Positions 44,861 to 54,250 of a stretch of DNA of 64,000 nucleotides are shown one piece after another. Every line of letters starts with the position of its first letter. Within the stretch, counting starts at the first letter, position 1. Under the pieces are notes generated by a model. That model was given only the letters and a program-made list of their open reading frames with translations, was not told the origin of the DNA and searched no databases. Source of the DNA: Ktedonobacter robiniae (lineage in GTDB: Bacteria; Chloroflexota; Ktedonobacteria; Ktedonobacterales; Ktedonobacteraceae); the NCBI RefSeq assembly GCF_016587375.1, contig NZ_BNJG01000004.1, positions 310,001-374,000 on the forward strand. Reading direction: 5' to 3'. The position numbers and the translations under genes were made by a program.

Positions 44861-45811
44861 ATGTCAGAAATTTTGCTTGAACAACAGCCTGCCGAGCGTC
44901 TTCAGAAGGCGCAGCAGGCCAGAAGGCAGGCTCGCTGGCGCAATGAACTAACCGGCTTTGCCTTTGTCCTTCCATTCCTGCTGGCTTACGCCATCTTTCT
45001 CATCTGGCCCGTCATTCTCGGCTTCCGCATGAGCTTCTTTAACTGGAGCCTGGCGGGCACGGGCACCGACGTGTTCATGGGCTTGAGCAACTATGCTGAG
45101 GCCCTGGGCGACGCCAACTTCTGGGGTGCCCTGGGAAACACCTTCCTCTTTACCATCATTAGCACTCCTATCCTGGTGATACTGAGCCTGGGCCTGGCTT
45201 TGCTGGCGAATATGGCCATCCCGGCACGCTGGCTCTTCCGCCTGGCCTTCTTTGCTCCATATATCCTACCGGTCTCGGTGGTGGTCCTGATCTGGAACTG
45301 GCTCTACCAGCCTGGCTTCGGCCTGCTCAATAGCGTGATCACGGCCTTTGGGCTCAAAGAGGTCGCCTGGCTGTCCGATCCCAATGTGGCGATGTTCTCG
45401 GTCGTGATTGTGACGGTCTGGTGGACGCTTGGTTTTAACTTCCTGCTCTACCTGGCGGGTCTACAACAGATTCCCCAGGAGATTTATGAAGCGGCCTCAA
45501 TTGATGGTGCGAACTCCAGCTCAAAGCTTTTCAGCATTACCGTTCCACTCCTGAAGAATACGACGGTTACCGTGATTATCCTCCAGGTCATTGGCTCGCT
45601 TCAGCTCTACGCGCAGGCAGCCCTGCTCACGGGTGGCGGTCCAAACTTTATGACCCGCCCCATGCTGGAATACATCTACGATTCGGCCTTCACCTCCTTC
45701 CGCGTCGGATTCGCATCGGCAATGTCGTATCTCTTCTTTATCGTTGTACTCGTCGTAACAGCCATCCAGTTTGTCGTACTGTATCGTAGGGAGGCAAAAG
45801 GTAATGAGTAG
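44861..45811 (+). CDS. Sugar ABC transporter permease (MalF-like)
   Basis: A 316-residue CUT1 permease with six membrane segments and the ATPase-docking loop PQEIYEAASIDGANSSSKLFSITVPLL. It starts 30 bases after the binding-protein gene and overlaps the next permease by eight bases. Confidence 0.93.
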   Translation: MSEILLEQQPAERLQKAQQARRQARWRNELTGFAFVLPFLLAYAIFLIWPVILGFRMSFFNWSLAGTGTDVFMGLSNYAEALGDANFWGALGNTFLFTIISTPILVILSLGLALLANMAIPARWLFRLAFFAPYILPVSVVVLIWNWLYQPGFGLLNSVITAFGLKEVAWLSDPNVAMFSVVIVTVWWTLGFNFLLYLAGLQQIPQEIYEAASIDGANSSSKLFSITVPLLKNTTVTVIILQVIGSLQLYAQAALLTGGGPNFMTRPMLEYIYDSAFTSFRVGFASAMSYLFFIVVLVVTAIQFVVLYRREAKGNE

Positions 45812-46676
45812 TCTGGCACCCAACCTGTCGACTCGGGGGCAGGCAGAACCCAGGAAACGTTTCTCGCTTTCGCGCACGCTCGCGCTTGTCTTGCTGACGA
45901 TCATGGCACTGCTGTGGATCATTCCCCTGCTCTGGGCGGTCGATACCTCGCTGAAACCAGAGGCCGAGACCACTACAGTGCCTGTAAGCTGGCTGGCCTC
46001 GCACTTCACGGGTGACGCCTACCACAACGTCTTCAGTACAGCGGATATCTTCCGCTGGTACTTTAATAGCGCGTTTACGGCGTTGATCGCCACGGTACTG
46101 GTCATTGTCCTGGCGAGCCTGGCCGCATTTGGTCTCTCGCGCATTCGTTTTCGCGCCCGGGGTCCCCTCTTCTGGATCATTCTCGCCGGCTTGATGGTCC
46201 CCGGTCAGATCCTGATCGTGCCCCTCTTCACCGAGATGCAGCAGATGAACCTCGTCAATACCTACTGGGGCATTATCCTGCCACAGATTGCCTCTCCCCT
46301 GGCGGTATTCATCTTCAAGCAGTTCTTTGATAACATCCCACAGGAACTGGAGGAGGCAGCCATCGTTGACGGGGCCAGTCGCTTCCGCGTCTACTGGCAG
46401 ATCTGGATGCCCCTGGCGCGCACCGCGATCTCGGCGGTGGCGATCATTACCTTTATCGGCGTCTGGAACAACTTCCTCTGGCCCTTCATCGTCGCCACTG
46501 GCGTTGACATGATGACGCTGCCAGTCGGCCTGGCGACGGTCCAGACCTCCTATGGCGTCCGCTACGCGCAGATCATGGCCTCGGCGGTCGCGGGCGGTCT
46601 ACCGGTCCTAATCGTCTTCCTGTTCTTCCAGCGCCAGATCATTCAGGGCGTGGCTGGAACAGGCCTCAAAGGCTAA
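45804..46676 (+). CDS. Sugar ABC transporter permease (MalG-like)
   Basis: A 290-residue CUT1 permease with six membrane segments and the loop PQELEEAAIVDGASRFRVYWQIWMPLART. I use ATG 45804 (MSSLAPNLSTRG), behind GGAGG, rather than the longer frame from 45771. Last gene of the operon; again no ATPase, so a shared one elsewhere is inferred. A 58-base palindrome follows. Confidence 0.92.
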   Translation: MSSLAPNLSTRGQAEPRKRFSLSRTLALVLLTIMALLWIIPLLWAVDTSLKPEAETTTVPVSWLASHFTGDAYHNVFSTADIFRWYFNSAFTALIATVLVIVLASLAAFGLSRIRFRARGPLFWIILAGLMVPGQILIVPLFTEMQQMNLVNTYWGIILPQIASPLAVFIFKQFFDNIPQELEEAAIVDGASRFRVYWQIWMPLARTAISAVAIITFIGVWNNFLWPFIVATGVDMMTLPVGLATVQTSYGVRYAQIMASAVAGGLPVLIVFLFFQRQIIQGVAGTGLKG

Positions 46677-46708
46677 GCGCCCTCTCTCGCACCTGCGGTA
46701 CGAAAGAG

Positions 46709-46766
46709 TAAAAGGGATGAGCATGTGGTGCTGGCAATTGCCAGCACCACATGCTCATCCCTTTTA
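46709..46766. terminator. 58-base perfect palindrome after the sugar operon
   Basis: Two 29-base arms meet with no loop (centre CAATTG), flanked by TAAAA and TTTTA. Probable terminator of the upstream operon, 33 bases after its stop. The rest of 46677-46989 holds no gene. Confidence 0.75.
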
Positions 46767-46989
46767 TATGTATATTGTGAGAAATTTAGCGCAAAATGCG
46801 TATTATATCCAGCATAATATGCTGATTAACCTTATGGGAACAAAACATGCACCTCTGACGTCTCTTAGAGTAGAGTTAAAGCTAGACAAATCATCTCTAT
46901 ACTGGCTGCTCTGCAACAGCCACACAATGTATACCGTTGTCCACACATACGGTCGTTGTATTTTTATGTCTAAAAAAGGAGCCGCAATC

Positions 46990-48084
46990 ATGAAGGGCCG
47001 GGGAAACCAGCTACGAGGCCTAAAATTGGGGGGCCTGCTCTGCTTATTGTTGACCATTTTCCTTGTAGGCTGTGGAGGCGCGAGCACGAGCGGCGGCACA
47101 GCCAGCAGCAATACTGGTAGCACAGCAAGCTATAATACTTCCAAGCAGGCCAGCTCCAGCAATGCAAGTGGGTCTTCTACATCCAATGCGCCAACAAACT
47201 ACACACCACAGTACCTCATTAAGCAACTGAATGTCACCATGGAGGCCAAAGACACAAACAGTACCGCCAATGATCTACAAAACTGGATCACGAGCACTGA
47301 TACACGCGCCTTCTCTTCGGGTATGCAATACCAACTGAACGGAGATACGTATACGATTACCATTACCTTCTCCGTGCAGGCCAGCGACTATACCCAGATT
47401 CAGCGCTACCTGGTAGACTATCCTGCCAAGCACAACGGGCGCCTGCTTAGCCTCAATGAGTCGGTGCAGAACGCCACCAATGACTACATTGATACGCAGT
47501 CACGCCTCAAGAATCTGCGCGTCGAGCAGCAGCGCCTACAGGATTTGATGAAGAATGCCCAATCAATGTCGGATGTCTTGAGCATTAATTCGCAGTTGTC
47601 GGATGTCGAGGGGCAGATCGAACAGGCAGAAGGACACCTCAATGCTCTGAGCGACCAGACCACCTTCTATCCCATTTCGATCACGCTTCAACCGCCAGGA
47701 GATGGCTCCGCTACACCTACGGCCCCCAGCGGCAATAGTTGGAACGCCGGTCAAATCGCGCACGATGCCTTCCAGGCCTCGCTCCACTTCTTCCAATTCC
47801 TGGTCTCGATCCTCATCTGGCTGCTGGCCTTCAGCATCTATATTATCCCGACTCTAATCCTCATCTGGCTCTACAGGCGCTGGCGCAGGGGCAGACAGGT
47901 GACGAACTACAGACCACAAAGACTCTCTACGCCACCGCCAGCAGCGACAGTACACACGCAGCAACCTGTACCAGAGACAGTACACCCTAAAGAGGAAGAA
48001 CCAGTTGCTCATGTGGAGCCTGGCGAACAGGCGGAAGAAGAAGCTCAGCCCGTAGCCAACGAAGAGGAGCTACCCATCAGCTAG
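46990..48084 (+). CDS. DUF4349-domain lipoprotein
   Basis: A 364-residue protein. Lipoprotein signal (LLLTIFLVGC, Cys about 25), then a Ser/Gly/Thr-rich linker, then a DUF4349 domain (about 75-240) with NDYIDTQSRLKNLRVEQQRLQDLM and the coiled-coil part SINSQLSDVEGQIEQAEGHL. A membrane segment (about 268-295) is followed by a basic then acidic tail (EEEPVAHVEPGEQAEEEAQP). So it is anchored at both ends, with the domain outside. DUF4349 has no assigned reaction; a cell-envelope role is inferred. The start ATG 46990 has AAGGAG. The open frame upstream to 46717 overlaps the palindrome and is rejected. Confidence 0.88.
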   Translation: MKGRGNQLRGLKLGGLLCLLLTIFLVGCGGASTSGGTASSNTGSTASYNTSKQASSSNASGSSTSNAPTNYTPQYLIKQLNVTMEAKDTNSTANDLQNWITSTDTRAFSSGMQYQLNGDTYTITITFSVQASDYTQIQRYLVDYPAKHNGRLLSLNESVQNATNDYIDTQSRLKNLRVEQQRLQDLMKNAQSMSDVLSINSQLSDVEGQIEQAEGHLNALSDQTTFYPISITLQPPGDGSATPTAPSGNSWNAGQIAHDAFQASLHFFQFLVSILIWLLAFSIYIIPTLILIWLYRRWRRGRQVTNYRPQRLSTPPPAATVHTQQPVPETVHPKEEEPVAHVEPGEQAEEEAQPVANEEELPIS

Positions 48085-48095
48085 CCTCCGGGCAA

Positions 48096-48155
48096 GAAAA
48101 AGTAGCCGCGTACGCCAGTAGCGGGTCCGCTACTGGCGTACGCGGCTACTTTTTC
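48096..48155. terminator. 29-bp perfect hairpin between convergent genes
   Basis: Arms 48096-48124 and 48127-48155 with a 2-base centre, flanked by GAAAAA and TTTTTC. The T-tracts on both strands make a good bidirectional terminator for the DUF4349 gene and the minus-strand gene ending at 48227. Confidence 0.8.
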
Positions 48156-48226
48156 AGACCTCTTCACCTAAATCTCGACAGCTGCCAGGCCGTGTGCCCC
48201 GAGGATGGAGGAGATTTCTCTGACGC

Positions 48227-48784
48227 TCATTGCTCCAGGGTATCTAGCATCGTACGGATAAAGCCGACGCTTACTGAGAGCCAGTCGAAGGAGCGCGTCC
48301 AGGCGACCCATTCCTGCTGTGTCGGCCAGCCGGGCCGGTAACGCGCTACCATGTCGCGTGGCATGATGATCGCCCACTTGCTGCCCTCGCCCAGGGAACC
48401 CGGCGTGATCCTGACATTGAGGTTGAAGACCGTCTCTTTAGGGAGGTGCTGCTTCCAATCTGGCATGCTTTTGAGCAAGGGGTCCTGGCGCCAGGCGCTA
48501 AAAAGCGCGGGCTGGGGCTCCTTGCTCCCCTCGGCGGGTCGCAGGGTCACAACCTGTCCAACGACCACCGAGCGCTCCCACTCAGGGAAGCGCAGCCAGA
48601 CCGAGTAGCGATACTCATCCAGGCCCATGGCGGAGACGAAGGGAGTATATCCATCGCGCGCGAGGCGACGCTGGGTATCGCTCTGCCAGAGCGCCACCAT
48701 CGCGTCGAGGCGTTTCTTCTTTTCCTGTTCACTCGCTCCGGCAAGCGAGCCACTATTCACGGGATATGGTGTTGAAGCTGTCAT
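48227..48784 (-). CDS. Hypothetical cytoplasmic protein
   Basis: A 185-residue protein with no signal peptide or membrane segment. It starts MTASTPYPVNSG, has a charged helix (SEQEKKKRLDAMVALWQSD) and an alpha/beta-like rest with many Trp residues (SVWLRFPEWERSVVVGQVVTLRP, RYRPGWPTQQEWVAWTRSFDWL). I do not recognise the family. Its stop codon overlaps an ATG that opens a 20-codon frame, too short to call. Convergent with the DUF4349 gene; downstream of the RluA gene on the same strand. Confidence 0.7.
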   Translation of the reverse strand: MTASTPYPVNSGSLAGASEQEKKKRLDAMVALWQSDTQRRLARDGYTPFVSAMGLDEYRYSVWLRFPEWERSVVVGQVVTLRPAEGSKEPQPALFSAWRQDPLLKSMPDWKQHLPKETVFNLNVRITPGSLGEGSKWAIIMPRDMVARYRPGWPTQQEWVAWTRSFDWLSVSVGFIRTMLDTLEQ

Positions 48785-48864
48785 ATCTTATCCTCTTTTG
48801 CGCGAGCACATCAGTGGACCCACGCTCATTCTTGTCAGCAAGCCAGGTAGCTGCGTATCCTTCA

Positions 48865-49785
48865 CTATACAACACGAGGCTGGGCAGACGGAAAATAGCG
48901 TTCTAACCAGGTCAGCAGGTCCGCCGTTAAGGGGGCGGTAAAGGTCATGACACGATTATCGACATAATGGCGTAGCATCAGACTGCGCGCGTGCAGAAAC
49001 TGGCGACCAAGCACGAGATCGGAGGGCTGGGGTTCGCGATATACCGGATCACCCACGATAGCCTGGCCTAAGGCCGCCAGGTGCGCCCGGATCTGGTGCG
49101 TGCGACCCGTCACGGGTCGGACTTCGAGCAGCGAGCGCGACGCCTCATGCGCCAGCACACGTACCTGGGTACGCGCCTCCTGTCCGCCCTCAATTACGAC
49201 ACAGCGCCGGCGATCATCGGGGTCGCGCCAAAGGGGGCCATCAATCAGAAACTCAGTATCGGGCGCAAGCTCCTGAATGAAAGAGGTAGGGAAGTGTGCG
49301 AGCACCTGTCCATTGTGAGGGAAAGCGACACTCAGGGGAGCGCGTGGCCGTGTCCAATCTGGCGAGCCTGGCTCGACGACCGCCAGGTAGCTTTTGACTA
49401 TGGTATGATCATGAAATTGATGAACCAGATGCGTGCGCGAACTCTCCGTGCGTGCCAGGGCCACCACGCCCGAGGTATCTTTGTCCAGGCGATGCACCAG
49501 GCAGGGGTGTGGGAGCAGGCCTTCTTCTTGCAGGAATTGGGCACGCCGCCGCTCGCGCAGCATATTCTGAATCTCCAGAGGGGCACGCGCCCAGGCGGGA
49601 TCGTCCGCGAGTTCTGGTGGATTCCACTGCTCGGGCTCCTGCGCTGCCAGGTGACGCAGCAGAGCATCCCACATCGTACCCCCATCAGTATGCTTGTAAG
49701 TGGGGTGAATGACCATGCCTGCCGGTTTATTGACGATCAGGAGATAATGGTCTTGATAAAGAATAGTAATGCCCATCTCTTCCAT
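48865..49785 (-). CDS. RluA-family 23S rRNA/tRNA pseudouridine synthase
   Basis: A 306-residue pseudouridine synthase with the catalytic motif HRLDKDTSGVVALAR (Asp in RLD-x-x-TSG), an N-terminal LLIVNKPAGMVIHPTYKH and a C-terminal PVTGRTHQIRAHLAALGQAIVGDPVY, all RluA/RluD-type. It isomerises uridines in rRNA or tRNA. The N-terminal S4 domain found in RluD is missing, as in RluA-type enzymes. The start is ambiguous: ATG 49785 (MEEMGITILY) or ATG 49776; the open frame runs further to 49911 without family-like sequence. Confidence 0.92.
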   Translation of the reverse strand: MEEMGITILYQDHYLLIVNKPAGMVIHPTYKHTDGGTMWDALLRHLAAQEPEQWNPPELADDPAWARAPLEIQNMLRERRRAQFLQEEGLLPHPCLVHRLDKDTSGVVALARTESSRTHLVHQFHDHTIVKSYLAVVEPGSPDWTRPRAPLSVAFPHNGQVLAHFPTSFIQELAPDTEFLIDGPLWRDPDDRRRCVVIEGGQEARTQVRVLAHEASRSLLEVRPVTGRTHQIRAHLAALGQAIVGDPVYREPQPSDLVLGRQFLHARSLMLRHYVDNRVMTFTAPLTADLLTWLERYFPSAQPRVV

Positions 49786-49927
49786 GTTAGGCAGTATAGG
49801 GATTGAAGTCGCCAACGTCAATAATCCTTTCGACTGGACAATGGTCCTATCAGGCTCACCCGCAGGACGCAGCACATAAAATTTTTCCCTCGCACAAAAA
49901 AGAGGTGGCATATCTCTACTACCATAT

Positions 49928-49955
49928 TTGCCACAAGCCGCAAGAATGGTAGAAT
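49928..49955 (+). promoter_or_regulatory. Probable promoter of the PAC2 operon
   Basis: TTGCCA (49928-49933), 16 bases, TAGAAT (49950-49955), about 55 bases before the PAC2 gene start. Confidence 0.45.
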
Positions 49956-50011
49956 GATAACAAATATTTGCTTAAGGAGCATTTACACAGGCAGGTAGAG
50001 AGGTTTTTTGA

Positions 50012-50992
50012 ATGTCACAGTTGCACTATCATGCCCAGCCAACCCTACGAGATCCCCTGGTAATCGCCGCGTTCCGGGGCTGGAACGATGCCGCAGAGTC
50101 GGCGACGCATGCCATTCAATATCTCGCTGACCGCTGGTCATCCGAGAAAATTGCCGAGATAGATAGCGAAGACTTCTTCATCTTTACAGAAACGCGGCCA
50201 ACAGTCAAGATTACCGACGACGATAAACGCGTGATTGTGTGGCCCAACAATGAATTCCTGGCCTATAGCGCACCCGATCTAGAGCGCGATATTATCCTAT
50301 TTCTGGGGACCGAGCCACAACTCAAATGGAATACCTTTGCGCAGAGCTTCTTAAAGGTCTGTAGGAACTTTCGCGCCTCTGAGGTGATCTTGTTTGGGTC
50401 GATGCTCTCAGATGTCCCCCACTCGCTCGCGGTCCCCATCACGGGGGCTTCGTACGATCCCGCAACACTTTCACGCCTGGAAGAGATGACGCTCCCTACC
50501 TCTGGATATGAGGGTCCCACCGGGATTCTCAGCGTGCTCCATGAAGTCTGCCACCAGGCACAAATACCGACCACGATGTTCTGGGCCGCTGCTCCCCACT
50601 ACCTGGCGACTACCCCCAATATCATGGTCTCGTCTGCCCTACTCACCACGCTCAACGGCTACTTATCTCTAGACCTGGACCTCGATGAGATCCAGGCTGA
50701 AGCCAGGCGCTTTAGTTCCCGCATTGATGCCATGGTTGCGCGCAATCCAGAGGCCGGCGAGTACATTCGCCAGCTCGAAGAGCAGTTGGATGAGCTAGAG
50801 AACGAGATCGAGATTGAAATTGAACTGGAGGAGGAAGACGAGGATGAGACGGATTCCCACCGCGAAGAGCAGTCAACCCCTCTGCCAAGCGCAGATGTTT
50901 TGATCGAGAATATTGAGGCCATGTTACGGATGGAACGGGAGCATCAGGGCCTTCCCTATCACTCTGATGATGACGAGAAAGATGTAGAATGA
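50012..50992 (+). CDS. PAC2-family protein
   Basis: A 326-residue protein with the PAC2 fold (proteasome assembly chaperone-like): LVIAAFRGWNDAAESATHA at the start, then FLGTEPQLKWNTFAQSFL and PTGILSVLHEVCHQAQIPTTMFWAAAPHYL. The C-terminus has a very acidic stretch (ENEIEIEIELEEEDEDE) and a conserved-looking helix ending HQGLPYHSDDDEK. Actinobacterial relatives are often near proteasome genes, but no proteasome genes are seen here. Its stop overlaps the next gene by four bases. Function unproven. Confidence 0.88.
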   Translation: MSQLHYHAQPTLRDPLVIAAFRGWNDAAESATHAIQYLADRWSSEKIAEIDSEDFFIFTETRPTVKITDDDKRVIVWPNNEFLAYSAPDLERDIILFLGTEPQLKWNTFAQSFLKVCRNFRASEVILFGSMLSDVPHSLAVPITGASYDPATLSRLEEMTLPTSGYEGPTGILSVLHEVCHQAQIPTTMFWAAAPHYLATTPNIMVSSALLTTLNGYLSLDLDLDEIQAEARRFSSRIDAMVARNPEAGEYIRQLEEQLDELENEIEIEIELEEEDEDETDSHREEQSTPLPSADVLIENIEAMLRMEREHQGLPYHSDDDEKDVE

Positions 50993-52449
50993 ATAAAGAG
51001 CTTCATAGCCTCGAAGAGGTATTGCAACCACGCTCAGTCGCGATTCTGGGCGCCTCGCGTTCCCCCCAGAAGTGGGGGCATGTCGCCGCGCGCCAGTTGA
51101 TCGAAGGGGGATTTGCTGGTGAGGTCTACCTCATCAACCCGACCGTGTCCGAGATCCTGGGACGCCCCACCTATCCCAGCCTGCGTGATGTCCCCGGACA
51201 GGTAGACCTGGCTGTGATTGCGACCTCGTTCCCACACGTTCCCAGTTCCATTGAGGATTGTATCGCTAAAGGCGTGAAAGGTATTGTCCTGATCACCGCT
51301 GGCTTTAGCGAGACGGGTCCTGAGGGACGCGCCCTGGAGCAAGACCTTGTGGCCCGCTGCCGCGAGCATGGCATTCGTATCATCGGCAGCAACTGCATGG
51401 GTCTCTATGTGCGTCGCTCCAAACTCAACGCGTTGGGAATGGTCTTCCCGCTTCCCGAAGGCCCCATCGGCCTGGTCTCGCAGAGCGGCAACCTGGGCAT
51501 GTATTTCTACGCCCAGGCGCACCTGGATGGCTGCGGCTTTACCACCTTCTTGAGTGTCGGCAACTCCGTCGATGTCTCCTTCCCGGAATGCATGCAGTAC
51601 CTGGCCGATGATCCAGAGACCAGTGTGATCGCTGGCTATGTTGAGTCCATCGAAGAGGAGACCCTGCGCCAAGTCACCAGAGATATGCATGCACGTGGCC
51701 ATTACAAACCTGCCGTGATCCTGCTCAGCGGCGCGACAGAGGTGGGTGTGCGCGCCTCTCTGGCCCATACTGGCTCCCAGGCTCGCGTTCGCCCAGATAG
51801 CGATACCAGCCTCTTCGCCAGCGGCGTCGTACGCGTCCTACGCTCAGACGAGCTCTTCCCCGTGGCCCAGGCCCTCGCGCTCCAGCCAACAACCCCTCAG
51901 GGCGGTCGACGCATCGCGATCATTGGCGATGGCGGCGGCAGCTCGGTCGCCTCTGGCGACGCCGTAATTCGCGCCGGCCTGGAGGTTCCCGCCCTCAAAG
52001 CCGAGACACAGGCGGCCCTCCGCGCGCTTATGCCCAGCCGTGCGACCTCGACGAATCCCGTAGACGTCGCGGGCGCCGCCGATGAGGATCCCCTCTCCTT
52101 CGCCCACCTGGCCGAGGTCTGTGTCAAAGATCCCGATGTCGATGGCGTGATCATTACGGGACTCTTCGGTGGCTACCGCTGGCTCCTCTCAGAGGACTTT
52201 GGCCCACGCGAAGAGGCCGCGGCCCGCGCCCTTGGCGACCTCGTACGCCAGTATGGCAAACCCATACTGGTTCAGACCATCTATGCACGCCACGATATCC
52301 CCGCGCTGCGCATCCTGCGCGAAGAGGGCGTCCCCTACTACGAATCGGTCGAGATCACCTGTCGCGCCATGGCCGCCCTCTCCGAAGTCGGCCAGTTCCT
52401 AGCCAAACAGGAGAGCACAGCTCCAGCCTCACAAGCATCCATTCGATAA
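50989..52449 (+). CDS. CoA-binding protein, ADP-forming acyl-CoA synthetase alpha-like
   Basis: A 486-residue protein with a CoA-binding Rossmann domain (RSVAILGASRSPQKWG), a succinyl-CoA ligase-like domain (GSNCMGLY, GLVSQSGNLG) and a second flavodoxin-like ligase domain (IAIIGDGGGSSVASGDA). This is the alpha-type part of NDP-forming acetyl-CoA synthetase; HTGS contains the likely phospho-histidine loop. No ATP-grasp beta subunit is fused or nearby, so the enzyme needs a partner or acts as a regulator. It overlaps the PAC2 gene by four bases (translational coupling). Confidence 0.88.
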   Translation: MNKELHSLEEVLQPRSVAILGASRSPQKWGHVAARQLIEGGFAGEVYLINPTVSEILGRPTYPSLRDVPGQVDLAVIATSFPHVPSSIEDCIAKGVKGIVLITAGFSETGPEGRALEQDLVARCREHGIRIIGSNCMGLYVRRSKLNALGMVFPLPEGPIGLVSQSGNLGMYFYAQAHLDGCGFTTFLSVGNSVDVSFPECMQYLADDPETSVIAGYVESIEEETLRQVTRDMHARGHYKPAVILLSGATEVGVRASLAHTGSQARVRPDSDTSLFASGVVRVLRSDELFPVAQALALQPTTPQGGRRIAIIGDGGGSSVASGDAVIRAGLEVPALKAETQAALRALMPSRATSTNPVDVAGAADEDPLSFAHLAEVCVKDPDVDGVIITGLFGGYRWLLSEDFGPREEAAARALGDLVRQYGKPILVQTIYARHDIPALRILREEGVPYYESVEITCRAMAALSEVGQFLAKQESTAPASQASIR

Positions 52450-52477
52450 TACAATAGCGGGTGATGCGCTTTTCCTA

Positions 52478-52517
52478 TGGTAGGAACCTCCACGATCGAT
52501 CGTGGAGGTTCCTACCA
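52478..52517. terminator. 40-base perfect palindrome between convergent genes
   Basis: Two 20-base arms meet with no loop (centre ATCGAT inside GATCGATC), 28 bases after the CoA-binding gene. Probable bidirectional terminator. Confidence 0.7.
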
Positions 52518-52571
52518 GCTTGGTGACCCACTTCGCGAGTTGGCTCACCTGGCAATCAAGGTCAAATACGA

Positions 52572-53576
52572 CTATAAGAATTTCTCAGAGAAGCCGCGGC
52601 CTATGGTGGTGGCTTCTCTGACGATACGCTCGATGAGCTCCTGGGTCGAGGGGATATCCTGTATCAGGCCCGCGACCTGGCCACCCCAGACGAAGCCTTC
52701 ATCAAGCTCGCCTTCCAGGGAGGCGCGCGTGTTTACCCGCCCCTGGATGTAGGGAAGCAGGCGAGCCAGGCGCTCCGGCGGCGCAAGCTGCTCCTGCTCC
52801 ATCTCGGCTTCAAGCGCGAGGATCTGCTCGGCGGCCTTCCCTTTTAGCACACGCGCCGGGCGTCCGATGGCGCGCTCAACCACCACGGTATCCGTCTCTT
52901 GCGCCTCGACCAGCGCCTGCTGGTAGGCGGGATGGGCATTACTCTCCTGTACCGCGACAAAACGCGTCCCCAGTTCAATGCCTTCCGCGCCCAGGGCCAG
53001 GGCCGCGACAAGCCCTCGTCCATCGGCGATGCCTCCGCTGGCCAGCACGGGGATGCTGACCGCGTCCACCACGCGTGGCGTGAGCACCATTGTTCCGATA
53101 TCGTCACGTCCCAGGTGACCACCGCCCTCAAAGCCTACGGCGATGACGGCATCCGCGCCCAGAGCTTCGGCCTTGCGCGCCGCACGTACCCCCGCGACTA
53201 ATACCATCGTCTTCACGGGGACGCCGCTCTGCTGAATATGCTTTAAGAGTGGCTCGGGATTGCCGCCCGTGATGCTAATGACGGCCGGACCTTCCTCAAG
53301 GGTGACATCCAGAAACTCACCCAGGGGAATGTGACCGATAGGAAAATTGACCCCGAAGGGCTGCTCCGTCAAACGCTTCGCCTGCTGAATATTCGCACGC
53401 AATTCATCAGGAGTTTTAAAACAGGCGCAACCAATCTGCCCCAGCCCGCCCGCATTGGAGACCGCTGCCGCAAGCTCGGCAAAGGAGAGATGGGCCAGCC
53501 CTCCTTGCACAATAGGATAACGAATACCCACCAGTTCGGTAAAACGCGTTTGTATACGTTCTGGAAGTAACGACAT
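52572..53576 (-). CDS. Nitronate monooxygenase/FabK-like FMN enzyme
   Basis: A 334-residue TIM-barrel flavoprotein. Motifs are IRYPIVQGGLAHLS at the start, GGNPEPLLKHIQQSG, VIAVGFEGGGHLG, IPVLASGGIADGRGL and GIELGTRFVAVQES, all typical of the 2-nitropropane dioxygenase/FabK group. It may detoxify nitronates or act as an enoyl reductase; there is no fatty acid gene context. Start is ambiguous: ATG 53576 (MSLLPERIQ) or GTG 53591. Confidence 0.9.
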   Translation of the reverse strand: MSLLPERIQTRFTELVGIRYPIVQGGLAHLSFAELAAAVSNAGGLGQIGCACFKTPDELRANIQQAKRLTEQPFGVNFPIGHIPLGEFLDVTLEEGPAVISITGGNPEPLLKHIQQSGVPVKTMVLVAGVRAARKAEALGADAVIAVGFEGGGHLGRDDIGTMVLTPRVVDAVSIPVLASGGIADGRGLVAALALGAEGIELGTRFVAVQESNAHPAYQQALVEAQETDTVVVERAIGRPARVLKGKAAEQILALEAEMEQEQLAPPERLARLLPYIQGRVNTRASLEGELDEGFVWGGQVAGLIQDIPSTQELIERIVREATTIGRGFSEKFL

Positions 53577-53626
53577 CGCTGGCGTACTCACTTTCTTTTT
53601 ACCAAATTAGATGCAGAAATAAAACG

Positions 53627-53656
53627 TGCCTGGAATGTTGTATCACATTCCAGGCC
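53627..53656 (-). terminator. Terminator of the small membrane protein gene
   Basis: An 11-bp stem (GCCTGGAATGT at 53628-53638 with ACATTCCAGGC at 53645-53655). On the minus strand it is followed by ACGTTTTATTT, a usable T-tract, 43 bases after the stop at 53699. Confidence 0.7.
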
Positions 53657-53698
53657 GTTGTTTCAATTGACGCCCTCTTCATGTTCTGTAAAGCTTGC

Positions 53699-54004
53699 TT
53701 AGTGCATGACCAGGTTGAAGGCCGCCGCCCCAAGCAGACTTACCACCAGGATGGCTGCGCCAAAAGCGACCAAAGTTTTACGCATATAATTATTCATGGT
53801 CTCGTCATGCATTCCAATACCCAGATAGAAGAGGTCTTCGGCCTCGGTGCTAGCCTCCTGGCTCAGGGTCACCGTGGCAAGTTCGCCCATGCGGCTGCGC
53901 GAACTGACCACGCCTCTGGTATACAGGAACACATTTACAAACACACCGCCTACGACAAGGGCAACGAAGAAGATTAGAGCGATCAAACCGACCATTGCTT
54001 GCAT
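53699..54004 (-). CDS. Small membrane protein of unknown function
   Basis: A 101-residue protein with two membrane segments: residues about 3-30 (MVGLIALIFFVALVVGGVFVNVFLY) and about 77-100 (TLVAFGAAILVVSLLGAAAFNLV). The soluble part between them (SRSRMGELATVTLSQEASTEAEDLFYLGIGMHDETMNNY) is mildly acidic. No family recognised. The start is ATG 54004 with AAGGGA upstream. Flanked by its own T-tract terminator. Confidence 0.7.
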   Translation of the reverse strand: MQAMVGLIALIFFVALVVGGVFVNVFLYTRGVVSSRSRMGELATVTLSQEASTEAEDLFYLGIGMHDETMNNYMRKTLVAFGAAILVVSLLGAAAFNLVMH

Positions 54005-54114
54005 AGTTACACCGTCCCTTTTTTGTGTCTGCCTGAACATACCAGTCTTTTACTACTCCACTTGCGTGGTTGTTCGCACTTTCAATTACCTAGACGCGTA
54101 CTACACAAGGCGCT

Positions 54115-54156
54115 AAAAAAAGAAATGCCTCCATTTCTCTTCAATGGAGGCATTTC
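54115..54156 (-). terminator. Intrinsic terminator of the protease gene
   Basis: A 14-bp stem (54122-54135 with 54143-54156) followed on the minus strand by a run of seven T. Textbook rho-independent terminator, 95 bases after the protease stop. Unlike most hairpins in the window it has an ordinary length. Confidence 0.85.
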
Positions 54157-54250
54157 GTAATGATTTTGTCAGAAAAGCGTAACTTTTCGCGTCACATTCA
54201 ATAAAGCTGGCGCTCTACAAGCCTATCAACGTCTCTTTCCCATACCAATC

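Noticed and set aside
48168..48230. Twenty-codon frame (MSVREISSILGAHGL...) overlapping the stop of the hypothetical gene
   Set aside because: Too short to call; no evidence of translation beyond an ATGA overlap.
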